64,000 nucleotides of DNA from Dichetophora obliterata. Taxonomy: Eukaryota > Arthropoda > Insecta > Diptera > Sciomyzidae. Positions 11,625 through 24,349 of the stretch are shown one piece after another (positions within the stretch are counted from its first letter, which is position 1; each line of letters begins with the position of its first letter). The notes under the pieces are model-generated. The model worked only from the letters and a program-made list of their open reading frames with translations. It was not told where the DNA came from and ran no database searches. The position numbers and the translations under genes were made by a program. The stretch lies in assembly GCA_963920525.1 (NCBI GenBank), contig OY986435.1, positions 170,527,627-170,591,626 of the forward strand, read 5' to 3'.

Positions 11625-13514
11625 GTCAACCATTTTTGTAATTTAAAGCTGCAATAACTTTATTTAAGGAAATTAATTTAACAAACAAAGCCTATTTTAT
11701 TTTTGGAAACTGGACAATAAAGAAGCCATTACGTCTGTCAATATTGAACTGTGACAATTTAAACTATAACAACCCAGTGGTAAATGGACACATGACATAA
11801 CCAATTATATCTTAAATACAATGTAGCTGCGGAGCCTCCGAAGTCTGTTTACTATTCTCAATTACATTTGTTCGGACTTGGCTGCTAAGACACTGATGAC
11901 ATCTACCTTACAAAGTAAGCGACGGTAGGAGAAGATAAGCACAAGATAGGAAACAACAAAAAAAATTAGGCACAAAATTGGAGAGAACACACAAAAATTT
12001 AACGAAAATTTTCTCTACGCCAAAGACACAGCGAAAACGAAGGAGAACATACCAAAAAGAGGCAAACACAAATGATGCCACAAATTATTTTCTCAATAAT
12101 TTATACAATTTAGTGAACGAATTTATTCCTATGTTGATAACTTTTGTCAAGCATTTTAGAATTAATGTTTACTAATATTGGATTATGTAATATATAAAAC
12201 TTCGTTCTGGTTTAAACATAAAGATTAATGGATTTCACAAACACACTTCACTCCGGAACTTCCTGTTAGAAAACACGATGTTGCTATACAGACGAACACA
12301 GTCAAGGTGTTGTTTAAACTTTAAATAATGGCCGCATTCAGCGCAGACAACAGTTTTGAACTGTAATGGTAGCGCTACCTTAGTGAGCAGTGTTTATCTC
12401 TAAATGTGTTGCTACTCTATACGTCAGAAATTAGGTTTAAATTAATTTATTAAATTTTTACGTAAATTTTGTTCAATTGCGAAGGCTTCTCAATTAAATT
12501 TGCTGCTTTCCTTCTGTGTTTATTAATTTAACAGCGTCGCAGCAGCATCCGACAGCTTACTCAACAGTTGTGTTCATTTAGCATAAAATAAACTTTATCA
12601 GTAACGAAAAAAAAAGATCTTGTAATTGTTATCACAGAGAAAAAGTCAGTTTCTATTCAAAGTAACAATAACGAGTACTTTAAGATGAACATATTTTTTT
12701 GCAATGTAGCAATTATGGACAAATTTGAAAAAATATATCTTAGAACAGTTAAGATGTCTCTTGTTTAAAGTAATTTTTAGCAGCTAGTTTTAACTGGTTG
12801 TAGAAGGTATTTGGTTAAGATGTTGTTATTTAATTTGAGAATATTTGCAATTATATCGTTAAGTTACAGAAAAAATATATAGAAAAATAGCTTAACATAC
12901 TACTCTAACAATTTTAAAAGCTATCAGTCAAGCATTAATTTAGGCTAAAGCAACGATTTATTTCACTTAGGATTTGTTTGAAATATTATAAAATTATTTT
13001 TCGAATTGAAAAGAAAATTTCAATTAAATTCTAAATTTCTAAATTGCTGTTCCAAAATCAAAATTTTAAATTTTAACAACTTTCAATTCTAAAGTTATAT
13101 AGATAATTTTTTGTTTTCTGTTTAAAATATAATACAACTTAGAACTTATTTAAGTGTTTAAAGTGATATGCAATACTAAAAATTTAAAAGATAAGGGTTT
13201 GAGTTTGAAGATTTAATGATTAAATTATTGGCTTTAACAAATTTAATGCTTAGAGCGAATTTAAAGGCAGTGGGAATATGAAGATAAAAGTATCTTGTTG
13301 ATGATTTTCAATGTTGTCAATTTTGATTTGGCTCAATAAGGTCGAAATGTGAAAACTAAAGTACTGAGTCATGATTCAGTAATTAAAAACACATTAGTTT
13401 GAACAGTTTTAGCATAAAAAAAGTCTTAAATGTAGATTTTCAATAATTCTAGTTTCAACTGGGGTTGAATTTTGTTAATGTATCACTCCCAAATGTTATT
13501 TATGAGTTGATTAA
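11625..13514. other. No gene recognised; dispersed repeat
   Basis: AT-rich. The segment at about 12245-12310 (CACTTCACTCCGGAACTTCC and following) resembles 1885-1955. A Lys/Thr-rich 65-codon frame at 11978 shows no family features and I do not call it a gene. Confidence 0.4.
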
Positions 13515-14095
13515 TATAAGGATATGGACACTTCCGCTGAAAGTGCCCATCTACATGTTCTTACAAATTTGAATGAAAAAGAAAATAACTTTTTTTGGTA
13601 CTCTAATATACTCCAGCTTTCTTGAAAAGTCTTTTTCTTAAAGTTTATGTAGTAATAGGTCATTAAAAAATTAATTGTGCTTGTGAATATGCTCAAAGAA
13701 AGCCTGAAATGTCATTCCTGTAACCTGCCTGCGATCAAAATTGTAACCATTCAAAGAGTGTAGCTTCCGCAATTTTTATTTGAACATGTTCCTGCAGACA
13801 AGGTGAAAATTTTACGTAAACCGTTTTTATTTTCTGCCATTTAAAATAAGTATTCATCTCTCCTGTAACCGCCCCTCCTGATTACTTGTGTCATTATCGC
13901 AACCACTCAAAAACAAAGGATACAAATCAATTTCATAACGTAATACCGTGTGATATCAAAGGATTTTGACTTGCTTTTGGGCGAAATAGTATAAAGAAAC
14001 CATACTTATAAGTTTAAATTTAAATTTTACATTTATTTATTTTTTAAATGAAAAAAGGGCACTTGGCGGAACTACCCATATACGATTTGCGAGTT
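13515..14095. mobile_element. Possible MITE with imperfect inverted ends
   Basis: GGATATGGACACTTCCGC... AAAGTGCCC at about 13518-13549 is matched inverted by GGGCACTTGGCGGAACTACC at about 14056-14084. The ends are imperfect, the core is AT-rich and non-coding, and no target duplication is established. Confidence 0.5.
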
Positions 14096-17000
14096 AGTTT
14101 TTTGCTATGAAATAATAAAAGAGGGAATGTCATCATGTTTTTAATGGAAAATTGTAAAAATTGGTATTGTACATCAAAATTTTAGTTTCCACATATTCTT
14201 ACATATAATAACTTTTTTTTTTACATAAACAAAAATCAGTGCAATTAATTATTATTTCCTTACCCAAACAGCAATAAAATAATCTAAATTTTGATCTTGC
14301 AATGAAACATTACTTTTCACATTTAACATTAGAAACAGTTTCGTGTATTTTGCAACAGATCAAAAGTTGAAGAATAGTTGTTAAAGTTAGGTTAAAATTT
14401 TTGAAACTCTCAATAGTGCTGTACCAAAAAGTGTTTAGATCAACAACACAAATCTTGTGAACAACAGCAATTGCAATGCTTTTTCAGATTTTTATTTTAA
14501 AAATTGTGTGTATAATTCTTAGTTCTTATGAAATAAAAAAATCTATACATAGTTAATATTATTCAAAATTACCAAGTAACTGTATTAATAATCGTCGTTG
14601 TAGCATAAAAAAGCGATTTTATTTCTTCTTAATGTGTTGTACCAAATTAGCTGTAAACATCATGTTTGTGAAATTTATAATTTTAATTAGAATTTACATA
14701 ATTTTTTTAATTGCAAAAGGTTTTTTTTAATTTTCTTCCATTTTTTTGAAAGTTTTCAGGGAAACATTAAAAAACACATTAAAATCAAAATGTATTTTTA
14801 AAAGACATTATAAAGAAACATGGTCTACGTGGTTTAAAATACAAATGCATAACTAGAAATACTTTTATTTTATTAAAGGTCGTACTAAGTAAAAGACGCC
14901 GTTTGAGTTTTGAAGCTCTGTTTCTGTCGTATAAACATGTTTTTCTGTGTGCGTGTGTGTGTGTATATGTGTGTGTGTGTGTAGTAATAAAATATATATT
15001 TTTATTTAAAAACATTAATATTTTTATATATATAAATTGCTACTATCAATAGCATTACTACTTTTTCTATTCTTAATTAAAAAAAATAAAAATTATTATA
15101 TTCTCTTTTTACAGTATCGTCTCTAAAGTAAAAGTTGATTTTATACTTAAAGTAAATTAGGAATTTTTTGCAATTGGGGTTATTTTTGGAGTCATATGAA
15201 AACATTATATTGAGGATAAAACAATATAGTTGTTTTGCGTTGAAACAAAAACAAGTAAAAAAAAGTTCTTTAAAGTTTGTAATATGATTTTCAAAAGTAT
15301 GCAAATACAATTTTTTTTCTATGACGATTTGTTCTCAATATTGAATGCAATCAAGTATAGTCGAAATACTTTTAGTTATATCCTTGTTGTAACTTATTCT
15401 GTAAGTAAGATACTGTGAATAATGTAAGAATGTGTGATCATGTTTATAATGATGGTGATGTTTTTTATCAGCATATTCTTATGTTTAAGCCCATATCCTC
15501 TTTTTTTTTTTTGATTTTGTGCTATGAGTGAATGTTCTCTTCCGTTAAAAAATGAAATACCCAGAAATGTTTCGTTTTAGTTTTTGCAAACTTTTTCATA
15601 TATATTATGAATTTTTTGTTTTTCTTTAAAATTTTTATTTAAAGTCAACTGAATCTACTTATTCCTTTTACTACAACTATATCTTTTTTTCTACTGATCT
15701 ATATTATATGAGTTAAAAGAACCATCAGCTGAAGTTGAACTTCGCATTAAGTAGCCACTTCTGTAAAGATAGACCTCTTCTAACTTCCTCAACTGGTATC
15801 AACTTCTTATTCAGTTGATGCTGATTTATAAACCGTTATACTTTCAGTGCACGATTTATGATAAGCCTTAATTTTTCTAGCTTAAAACTGTATATTTACT
15901 TTAAATTAAACTGGGTCTTAAAGTAGTGCATCTTTTATGGGCGCCAATTAAAAGTTAGTTACAACATTCTGGTTCAAATCCAATAAAGGCGAAATAATTA
16001 AAAAAGATTAGTTTTTGCAAAAAATTAGAACGCGCGGTTGCACAGTATATTAGAAAAAAAAAATACACATGAAAAATTGAAAATGAATAAGTATTAAGAC
16101 TTAAGTAACTTAGAAATGCGTGGCCAGGCAACATACTCTAATTCTTACCACTACCTTTAAAATCTTTTAGAGCTGAATCTTCACAACAATACAATATCAT
16201 GCAATTATGTCGCATTTTAGTAATTTTTAATTTATTCATCACATCATCTTAACTTTATGTAAAATTAACCTTCCGCCCAAAGTGTGCACAATTATGACGT
16301 TAATGCTGAGAAATAAACTTCTCATTCATCATCATAATTCACTTATGCTTTCAATAAAAATTGGCTTAAAAGTATATCGAAATTCAGCTTAAAACTATAA
16401 AAGTCACACAACACATAAATAAAAACGCAACCTGTGTGTCTCTTATAGTTTAACAGTCACCAAATCCTATCTGTTTAAGAAACATTATATAGTACTTAAA
16501 TTTTCATTAAGAACTAAAAAAAAGCCTACATAGTTTTTAATTAACTGAAGTAAAATTTGTTTGTTTTGCACGCTGGTCTCTTTTGTGCCTAAAAATTAGT
16601 CACTAAACAAATGCAACCCTGGCAATAGTAGTAATACAGTATGAATGTATAATTTAACCATTAAAAATGTACTCTTACTGATTATTTTCACTGCACTCAG
16701 AAAACAGTTAAGTGGATTAAGCCTGCGAAGTTGTGGAATGCGTAGATATCGCAAGCAATTTGTTTGTATATGTCGAGAAATTTATTGTTCGATTTTTGAA
16801 ATGCATGTATTTGTAGTATATTTGTTAAAGAAACCCAAACACATACACACACATTAGTTACTACACATTTTTTACTTTACCACAAATACAAACAAAAAAA
16901 GCGCAATTAACCAAAAACCTTGAGAAAAATGTCACCCAATAAGAGCAAAAAAAAAAATGCCTTAAAATTTTTAATTCAACAAAAGCCATGTTCAAAGAGG

Positions 17001-17484
17001 TTGTGAATTAAAACTTAACATTTAAGTAATTTTTATATAGGTTTTTTTAATTTAAGTATAAATTTATCTACATAAAGAGTCTGACAAATACTCAATACAT
17101 ATATGTCATTGACATAGTTTCCAGTTCCAATCTAGAAGAAATCTCAAATGAATCATGTACGATTTTTCTTGATCCTTGACGAAACATGCTGATGTGGCTA
17201 TACATTTCATTGACGAAAATTTCATATAAATGTTCTAAATTCGTGCAAGACGCAATGCAGAAACGTTGGAATTTATCATGCACGAACCCAATATCGAAAT
17301 ATTGAGGAAATTTCGTTAACGAAAAGTAGACACAAATATAAAGAAAATTCGTCAAGGAATTAATATCGAAACATGCTTCTGGACCGAATTCTACGCCGTG
17401 CGATATATTTGATAGGGGATAAAAATACTTCATCCTCTCTCAACTCTATTGGAAACCGACGTAATGTTGGTTTCGTAATATCCT
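14096..17484. other. No gene recognised; GT microsatellite
   Basis: Very AT-rich. A (GT)n microsatellite lies at about 14947-14982. The 113-codon minus frame at 17092-17433 has no recognisable motif and lies in sequence with repeated CGAAAT/ATTTCG words, so I treat it as non-coding. Confidence 0.45.
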
Positions 17485-17719
17485 GACGTCACCACACCGT
17501 ATGTTTTTCAGGTCCACTCGGGCAGCTGTCCAAGCCCACTCCTTTACCATTGCCTTGGTGCCACACAGAACTTCACGTTGTAGTGATAATTCATTCTTTA
17601 GTCGTACGGTAAAGTTATGGAATAGTCTCCCTGCGAGCGTGTTTCCCGTCAGTTTTGAGCTGTGCAAATTTAAAACAAATCTGCACCGAAACTATTCCAT
17701 CTTTTCAATCTCTAACTAA
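17485..17719 (+). pseudogene. Non-LTR retrotransposon ORF2 C-terminal fragment
   Basis: A + strand frame contains FTIALVPHRTSRCSDNSFFS, RTVKLWNSLPASVFP and FKTNLHRNYS, the typical end of the ORF2 protein of jockey/I/R1-type LINEs (the HRTxR and LWNSLP motifs). Only this tail is present, with no upstream RT or endonuclease, consistent with 5' truncation at insertion. Clade not assigned. Confidence 0.75.
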
Positions 17720-18239
17720 CTGTCACCCATCTTCCAAATCAACACAATGGTCATACATTTATAAGAAACATTACTCTACAAAACAGAAAAAAATTATACC
17801 AAATTGTCAAAATCAAACGAATTCGACTACAATGGCAATGACACCAAAACAGTGGTGTCAATGAATATTTAAATACTATCGAAAACCATCGTCAGTCCAA
17901 AACTATCGATAGTATCGATAGTTTGCGAACTCTACAGTTTAGCCTCTGAACTATTCGGCGAATTACAACAATCATGAATATCTTGAAGTTGTTGTAATAG
18001 AGTGGAAACAGTTAAGCGCTGACAACCGCTACGTTGCATTATTTTTTGTTTAAGTCCAGCATCTCATGCAGAAACTTCCTTTAAGTAATCATCACGAAAA
18101 GTTCGTCAATGATGCCTTAATCTGCTGGGTTATTATGTTCATAAACCTATAATGAAGTTGTATATGTTATAGGTCTTTTTTAATCCTTTTCAAAAAATGG
18201 TCAAAAAGGTACTCTTAAACGTAGTCGTACGGCTAAAAT
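17720..18239. other. No gene; paired TATCGATA sites
   Basis: Two TATCGATA octamers lie side by side at about 17907-17924 (ACTATCGATAGTATCGATAG). TATCGATA is the DREF-binding element in Drosophila, but the motif is also common in fly transposon ends, so a regulatory role is unproven. Confidence 0.4.
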
Positions 18240-18550
18240 CTTAATATATTATATAATAAGCAATGATAGTCTGTCTGTCCGCTATAGACTCTTAAAACTA
18301 CTGGTCCAATTGAGTTAAAATTTTTAGTATCACTTCAATGCCAACATCTCCAACAACGTGATTAGAGCTAAAGTTTTCAAATTATAAAGAAGGATGACTT
18401 TTATTAAATTCAATCTCCTCAAAAACAAATGTGAGATTGCAAAAAAAGGACCTACAAAACAACTCCAAAACCAAAAAATCTATCACTTCGAAACTAACCA
18501 TCCATGTTAAAGGTAAGGCATAGCAAAATCGCGCCAGGGAATAGCTAGTT
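18240..18550 (+). mobile_element. Helentron/DINE-1-like fragment
   Basis: Begins with a TATATTATATAATAAGC tract and GTCTGTCTGTCC, followed by TATAGACTCTTAAAACTACT. It ends GCGCCAGGGAATAGCTAGT, a Helitron-type CTAG-T 3' end. The same opening logic is seen at 51085. Non-coding. Confidence 0.6.
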
Positions 18551-18919
18551 TTATTTAAAAATGTTTTTTTGAAAAACGTAACCTGAAGTCTCTGTGGACA
18601 AGATTTAACAGAGGATTAGAAAAATAGAGAGAGATAATAGGTGAAAAATAGTCTTATCACATGTTCACTTGTCGCAAGGTGTTACGACAGCATTTTTCAC
18701 AAACGAAGTTAACCATATGCACGTAAAATTAGAGGCAAAGGATAGTTAAACTGCGTTCTCACATTTTCTTTTAAGCGTAAGATTTGTTTTTAAAAGGACT
18801 TTTAAGTTTCAACACATGTACTTGTAAAAATTTATTTAAGTACTTACAACTTAAAACCGGACAATAACTTTAAAAAAAAAAAAATTTCAAAAGATCTTTT
18901 TTTGGTTTGGTATGAAAAG

Positions 18920-19220
18920 GCGGCCGTAGCCTAGTGGATAGAGTGCGTGACCCCTAAGCTGAGGAAACGCGTTCAATGTCCAGCTCAGACAGAATTTATT
19001 TCAATTTAATAAATTTTTTCTGTTCGGTAGTCACCTCTCTGCAAACCGCAGAGAGTAAAAACTGGCATGCAAAGCTTCTTGAGAACATAAGCTGTACGGA
19101 GTCGACATAAAACTCGTAGGGCCAGTTCTCGATCGTTTGTGTTCAAACATTTAATAATACGTGCAACACAAATGATAAATAGAAGCTCGGTCAAAGTCCT
19201 TTCTAGGGCTTAAATGACCA
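18920..19220 (+). mobile_element. tRNA-derived SINE, full-length copy
   Basis: The tRNA-like head starts GCGGCCGTAGCCTAGTGGAT (A box TAGCCTAGTGGATAG) with a degraded B box near 18970 (GCGTTCAATGTCC). The body has CACCTCTCTGC... AGAGAGTAAAAA, then TTGTGTTCAAACATTTAATA, and a tail AAAGTCCTTTC ending near AAATGACCAATTAA. The same head-body-tail order is found inverted at 55780-56074, and the head alone at 39419-39530. The length of about 300 bp and the pol III boxes support a SINE rather than a tRNA gene. Confidence 0.82.
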
Positions 19221-20199
19221 ATTAAATTTTTTTTTATTAAAATTAATCGCAATTTTTTTACTACAAACCAATTAAAAATTATTTCTATAAATTTTCAAAT
19301 AAAACATAAGCCAATTTAACTAATGTACATATGTGGTATGTATGTATTCTCACTTCATAGTTTTTTTTATAAAAGAGGTTTTCCTCTTTCATTTGATACC
19401 CATATTGTCATGTTTGGAAGGTTTAAAATATTTAAATTCTTTTTTTAAAAGAATACGTCTTGTAACTGAAAAATTTTAACCTTTGAAAGAAACCCTGACG
19501 TTTTAGATAAAAAGTGAGGACGCGTGATTTTCATTATGAGCTATTTAGATCAAATTAGTTTTGAAGAAGGTACCAATAACAACCACAAAGACAACAACTC
19601 TGAATAGAGTTAATTAAACAGACTTGACATACTGTTTCAGAAGAAGCTGAAGTTCATCTTCAGAATTCTTGAGTGGTTCAGCTGTGACCAACCCACTGTT
19701 TAAGTTTTATATGATTTGACACATGTTCGAATAAATTTCTCGAAATCATATGACGTTAAAATCAAGGGGTTCTTGTTCTTAGGTCAAGCCTGAAACTTTA
19801 CCCGAGATTATGTCTGTTCTAGTTGCCTCTTCTTTTTTCTCTATTCTTCTTTGGAGTTCAACGAATATGCCAAAAATCACCATAGAATTGAGAAACGAGT
19901 TTTTGTCTCCGCTATAAAGACCTGTTTTATATTGGGCAAAACTTGAAAACAAGTTTTTAGGGAGTTTCGGACTATCTTACATGTCGGATGGGCTTCATTA
20001 TTTTTCAGCGTTCAAGAAGATAGCAATATGCAATGGGAAAACAATATCTTGCTGTTTTATAATTAACGAAGTTAACTTCAATAAAATTTAATGAACTCCA
20101 TTAAAAAACATTATGCGAACCACCTGCCATTTTTATGTAATCAACTTTGCACTCTGCTTACGATTTTCCTGATATGTTCACTCCACGACATTGTTTTTA
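19221..20199. other. No gene recognised; dispersed repeat
   Basis: AT-rich. The stretch GTGATTTTCATTATGAGCTATTTAGATCAA at about 19525-19552 has a close match at about 23080-23110, so it is a dispersed repeat of unknown type. Confidence 0.4.
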
Positions 20200-20525
20200 G
20201 AATGAGAAAATGTGTGAAGTCGGATGAGCATGCGTTCGCACATACTACATGTAGGATGGGCCGGCACAAAAAAATCGAAAGTTTTTGATTTTCATCCTAC
20301 ATGTAGGACGGGCCACAGTATTTGCGTGGTTTTAAAAGGTGATTTTTTGTTTTATACTCTTTGTGTATGTGGTGGAAATATATAAGGGGTCGCTGATTTC
20401 GAATCTGATGTACGAATTTCAAAAAGTTTTTTTGACACAAAGGTGGAGTCTGAAAATGTGTTCTTGTGTCAAAAGTGTCAAAAACTTTTTGAAATTTTTA
20501 CATCAGATTTTGCCAGCAAATACAT
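20200..20525. repeat. Repeats and a strong hairpin
   Basis: CTACATGTAGGAYGGGCC occurs at about 20245-20262 and 20297-20314. Next to it, GATGTACGAATTTCAAAAAG (about 20407-20426, continuing through TTTTTTTGACAC) is matched inverted by GTGTCAAAAACTTTTTGAAA (20474-20493, continuing through CATCAG), giving a stem of about 38 bp around a loop of about 40 nt. No gene. Confidence 0.6.
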
Positions 20526-20554
20526 AGTATAAGAAAAAAAAAACGCATTTTTAG

Positions 20555-21130
20555 GGTCCACCCTAGTGTTCTATCGAAAAGCGATTTGCTATCGAAATGC
20601 AGAAAAATTGGCATGATAGCGATCAAACAAATGTATCAGCACAAAGCAAAACAGTCTGCTACGACTGTAGAAAAACTGATGCTGCTTGGACTTGCAAAAG
20701 TTTAACAGTTGATGCTTTGGCGCATGTCACACTTGTGCGGACACGGACAAATTTGTTGTTGTTTTTGCTGGTAAAAGAAAAAGCTGGAAATTGAGAGAGC
20801 TTCTTTTGCCCGTGAAAACAACAACAAATTTGTCCGTGTCCACTAAGTGTGACATAAGCCTTTGACTCTCGGTTTTGTTCACAGTTTCAGTTAATCAAAA
20901 CAAAAACTGCTGAAACTGTCGACTGCTGAAGTGCTTCGTAGTCTATCAAATTTTTGCTCTTGCTTTGACTGCGATTGTTTGATTTTTAGAAGCATAAGTT
21001 TCAGCAGCATCAAAAGAGATTAAAAGCGAAATTTTTTTTTAATTATTCGATAGCTCGTGCTGTGTAGAATATTTTCCCACGGTTTGGCCGATAGCGATTG
21101 CATAAAAAGTTATCGCTACGAGAGGAGCCC
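20555..21130. repeat. Foldback element with GC-richer inner arms
   Basis: Inner arms at about 20714-20766 and 20812-20869 share ACACGGACAAATTTGTTGTT and GTCACACTT in inverted orientation. Outer arms (GATAGC/ATCGAT-rich, 20568-20640 and 21040-21120) match more weakly. Non-coding. Confidence 0.6.
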
Positions 21131-21867
21131 ATATTTTCATAACTGTACTCGAAAAAATCATTAAAAAAATTTTAAAACGCGTTTTCTGAAAACTAATGTT
21201 TTTCGAGCTCCACGATATCTCAAGAACTACTCAATGAATTGACATGGATTTTATTTTTTGTATTTAAAAGTAGATAAAATATACTGGATCCTAAAAAAAA
21301 ATCAAGAACATCACCGTGTTTTCGGAACTCTATATATGAGGTCTTGCCCTTAAGTTAACTATTTTCTTCTATAGACTTATGTACACCAGTCATGTCCAAA
21401 CAGGCATAAAATGAAATTTTTCCAAAAAGCATTTTCTTAGAATATCCCAATCTTCTACGAGTAGTTTGAGAGGTTCTCTTTAAACATTTTAAAAAGGTTC
21501 TCAAAAGGCCCATAAAAATTACGCTAGAGGGCTAACAAACAAGTAAATCCATGTTTGGGGGCCGCCTTACGTATGAGCAAGATCATCTGCTAGCAAACAA
21601 AACCATTTTACTTTCATCTATCCACAAGATATTCCTCGATTTCTCATGTGGCGAATTCTAGTGACTTTTGGCAAACTGTATTCGTTTTGCAACATGTTTA
21701 ACAGTAAGAATAGAGACTTGAGATTAGAGAGTGAGCGATAAAATTTATGTTTCTTAAGCATCGGCAAACAGTTTCTACACTAGCTTCTATACTAAGCTGC
21801 ATAGAGAGGCATTAGTGCCTTCATCAAAAGTGTGGGCACTACCTTTTCTTCAAAAAATTTTATATAT
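21131..21867. other. No gene recognised
   Basis: AT-rich sequence with no credible frame and no repeat noticed. Confidence 0.4.
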
Positions 21868-22886
21868 TAAAGTTTTTTCTAAATGACCTCTATATTTATT
21901 ATGTTGACTTTATATGATTTAAATACAAATTCTAAATGTTTGATAGTTTAAATCATACTTGATTTTAAATACAAATTCTAGTTGTTTGATAGTTTAAAAT
22001 CGTTAATTGAGCTTAAGGTCAAAGTTAGAACAATTAATTGCTCTAAAGAATTTTTCCAAAGAAACAACAACAACAACAAAGTTTTTTCAATATGAAAAGG
22101 AAAAAATCACTAGCTGATTTTATTGCACAATTTCTGCCCTGCTAAAAGCGTCATCAGAAATCTTTGTGATACCCGTGCAATCAATTAATTGTTCCAACTT
22201 TGACCTTAAGCTTAATAAACGATTTTAAACTATCAAACAACTAGAATTTATATTTAAAATCAAGTATAATTTAAACTATCAAACATTTAGAATTTGTATT
22301 TAAATCATATAAAGTCAACATAATAAATATAGAGGTCATTTAGAAAAAACTTTAATCAAATGGTAGAGCTCGACCAAACGGAAACAGCTGAAAACAAAAT
22401 CAGCAAAAATTCTAAAAACAACTTCAGTAAACATGCTTTGTTAGTGCAGACTTCCAGCAGGCTGTTGGACTACATATAATAACATAAGCATAGAGACTAA
22501 AGTAAAACAAAAATACAACAACAAATGTGAAATTTTGAAATTGAGAAAAACTGAGAAATTGACACTTCAAATCTCATCGCCCCGGTGTACAGTGCATTAA
22601 TGCGCGCTTGCACGTGTATCACAAAGATTTCTGATGACGCTTTTAGCAGGGCAGAAATTGTGCAATAAAATCAGTTAGTGATTTTTTCCTTTTCATATTG
22701 AAAAAACTTTGTTGTTGTTGTTGTTTCTTTGGAAAAATTCGTTAGAACAATTAATTGTTCTAACTTTGACCTTAAGCTCAATAAACTATTTTAAACTATC
22801 AAACAACTAGAATTTGTATTTAAAATCAAGTATGATTTAAACGACCAAACATGTAGAATTTGTATTTACATCATATAAAGTCAACA
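21868..22886. mobile_element. Composite foldback element A-B-A'-X-B'-A''
   Basis: Segment A (21868-22040) is repeated inverted twice, at 22186-22355 and 22745-22886. Segment B (22045-22178, with AGCGTCATCAGAAATCTTTG and a CAACAACAACAACAAAG tract) is repeated inverted at 22606-22740. The outer A-B and B'-A'' arms form a hairpin of about 280 bp. The inner A' copy sits where the B arm ends. The unique stretch X spans 22357-22605. No coding frame. Confidence 0.85.
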
Positions 22887-24309
22887 ATTTTATATTTTTA
22901 TACAATAAATGCTGGCGGTGCTATAATTTTGACCGGGCAACAAATAACCGTTTGTATTTTGAGCGCACTGATTGCACTTTGTGAGAATGTATAAGATACG
23001 TGACGGTGTTCTACAGTAAGTCCAAACTAAAGTGACTTAGTTTTTGATAATTAATTGTGATCTACTCTTTTGAATGTTTACATGATTTTTATTGTGAGCT
23101 ATTTAGATCAAGTATGTTTTAAGGAAATCAAAATAAATCACAAGAAAAACATGTTCATTCTGTGGTGCTATTTTTTTTGATCGCCACTGTATATTTAAAA
23201 AAAACCATTTAACCAAAAAAATTTAAGAAAAGAATACATATTCGAAAACAACACGTTATAAATTTTAGAATAATTACTCTGTTAAAAAAAAAAAATTTAA
23301 GTTCCGACTACGGATTCTGATAGAGGGCGTTTTGAAAATTTACGTCTGAGATTAATTTTGGAGGGGAAGGGCCTTAAGTTGCCCCCTTTTGAACATTCTT
23401 ATAGCTATTCAGCATAGGAAACCACATGACCCTTACATTTTTAGTATAAGATGTGGTCAGCAGATATATGTAGAATACTACGAGGAATATTTTTGCGAAA
23501 CATTTAACCCTTTTTTTGACGCTTTTGTGAAAAAGTGCAAAGAAAACTCATAAAATAGGGATATAACGGGTTAAAAGTCCAATACAAATATTTTTCATTA
23601 AATTATACATTAAGTGTCTGAGTATACCAAAGCTCAGAATTCCATTTAACTTCCAGAAATAAGACAAAACTTTAAATGTGTTTAAGGGTTAATTTTGTAC
23701 TACTCAGAATTGGAGCTAAAATGTCCCACAAAACGGGGATTAAGGGGGCTAGTTTGTATGAAAAAAAAATCTGTTATGTTAAATTTCAATATAAGTCACC
23801 ACACAAAAGAAAGCCATTCATGGTTAGAATCTTGGAATATATTTTAATACTTTTTGGCTTACACCTATGACCACACCATATCATATTAAAATTAAATACT
23901 GGCCAAATATTAAAAATTGTTTTTAATAGAAATATGTATTGAAATCAAATGCTCCGTTCTTATTCATTTTTAATGCTGATTTTGTCTATCTAATTCCAAA
24001 TTAATTCCAATTAATAATTCCAATAATTAATTCCAATAGGCATAAAATATCGTTGTAGTATTTGAATTGTATTAAAATTTAATACAAAATTTTATTGAAA
24101 TATAATACAGCATGTCTTAAAAATTAAATACAATATTCACCATAATATCGAATTGATTCCAAGGGCATAAAATATGGTTGTAATATTTGCACTGTATTAA
24201 AAGTAAAACAAAATAAATTTTTAATTTTTGTAATCAATTGAAAAATATTACATTTAATACTTTTTGTCTTAAAAATATCTGTAGTACTTTGCTTGCATTA
24301 AAATTTATT
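22887..24309. other. No gene recognised
   Basis: AT-rich. An imperfect direct repeat with GGCATAAAATAT, GTTGTARTATTTG and TGTATTAAAA occurs at about 24038-24080 and 24168-24205. Sequence flanking the RTE insertion at the right edge belongs to an older MITE. Confidence 0.4.
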
Positions 24310-24349
24310 CCAAGATTTCTAACCTTACTTACTACTTACTTAGTTGGCG

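Noticed and set aside
17092..17433. 113-codon minus-strand open frame
   Set aside because: No recognisable domain, AT-rich codons, overlaps local repeated CGAAAT words and a LINE fragment boundary.
18920..18990. Functional tRNA gene at the SINE head
   Set aside because: The B box is degraded and the sequence continues into a 300-bp repeated SINE body.
23513..23695. Third TTAA-flanked piggyBac-type MITE (TTAACCCTTTTT to AAGGGTTAA)
   Set aside because: Only about five bases match at the ends and the interior has no supporting repeats; likely coincidence.
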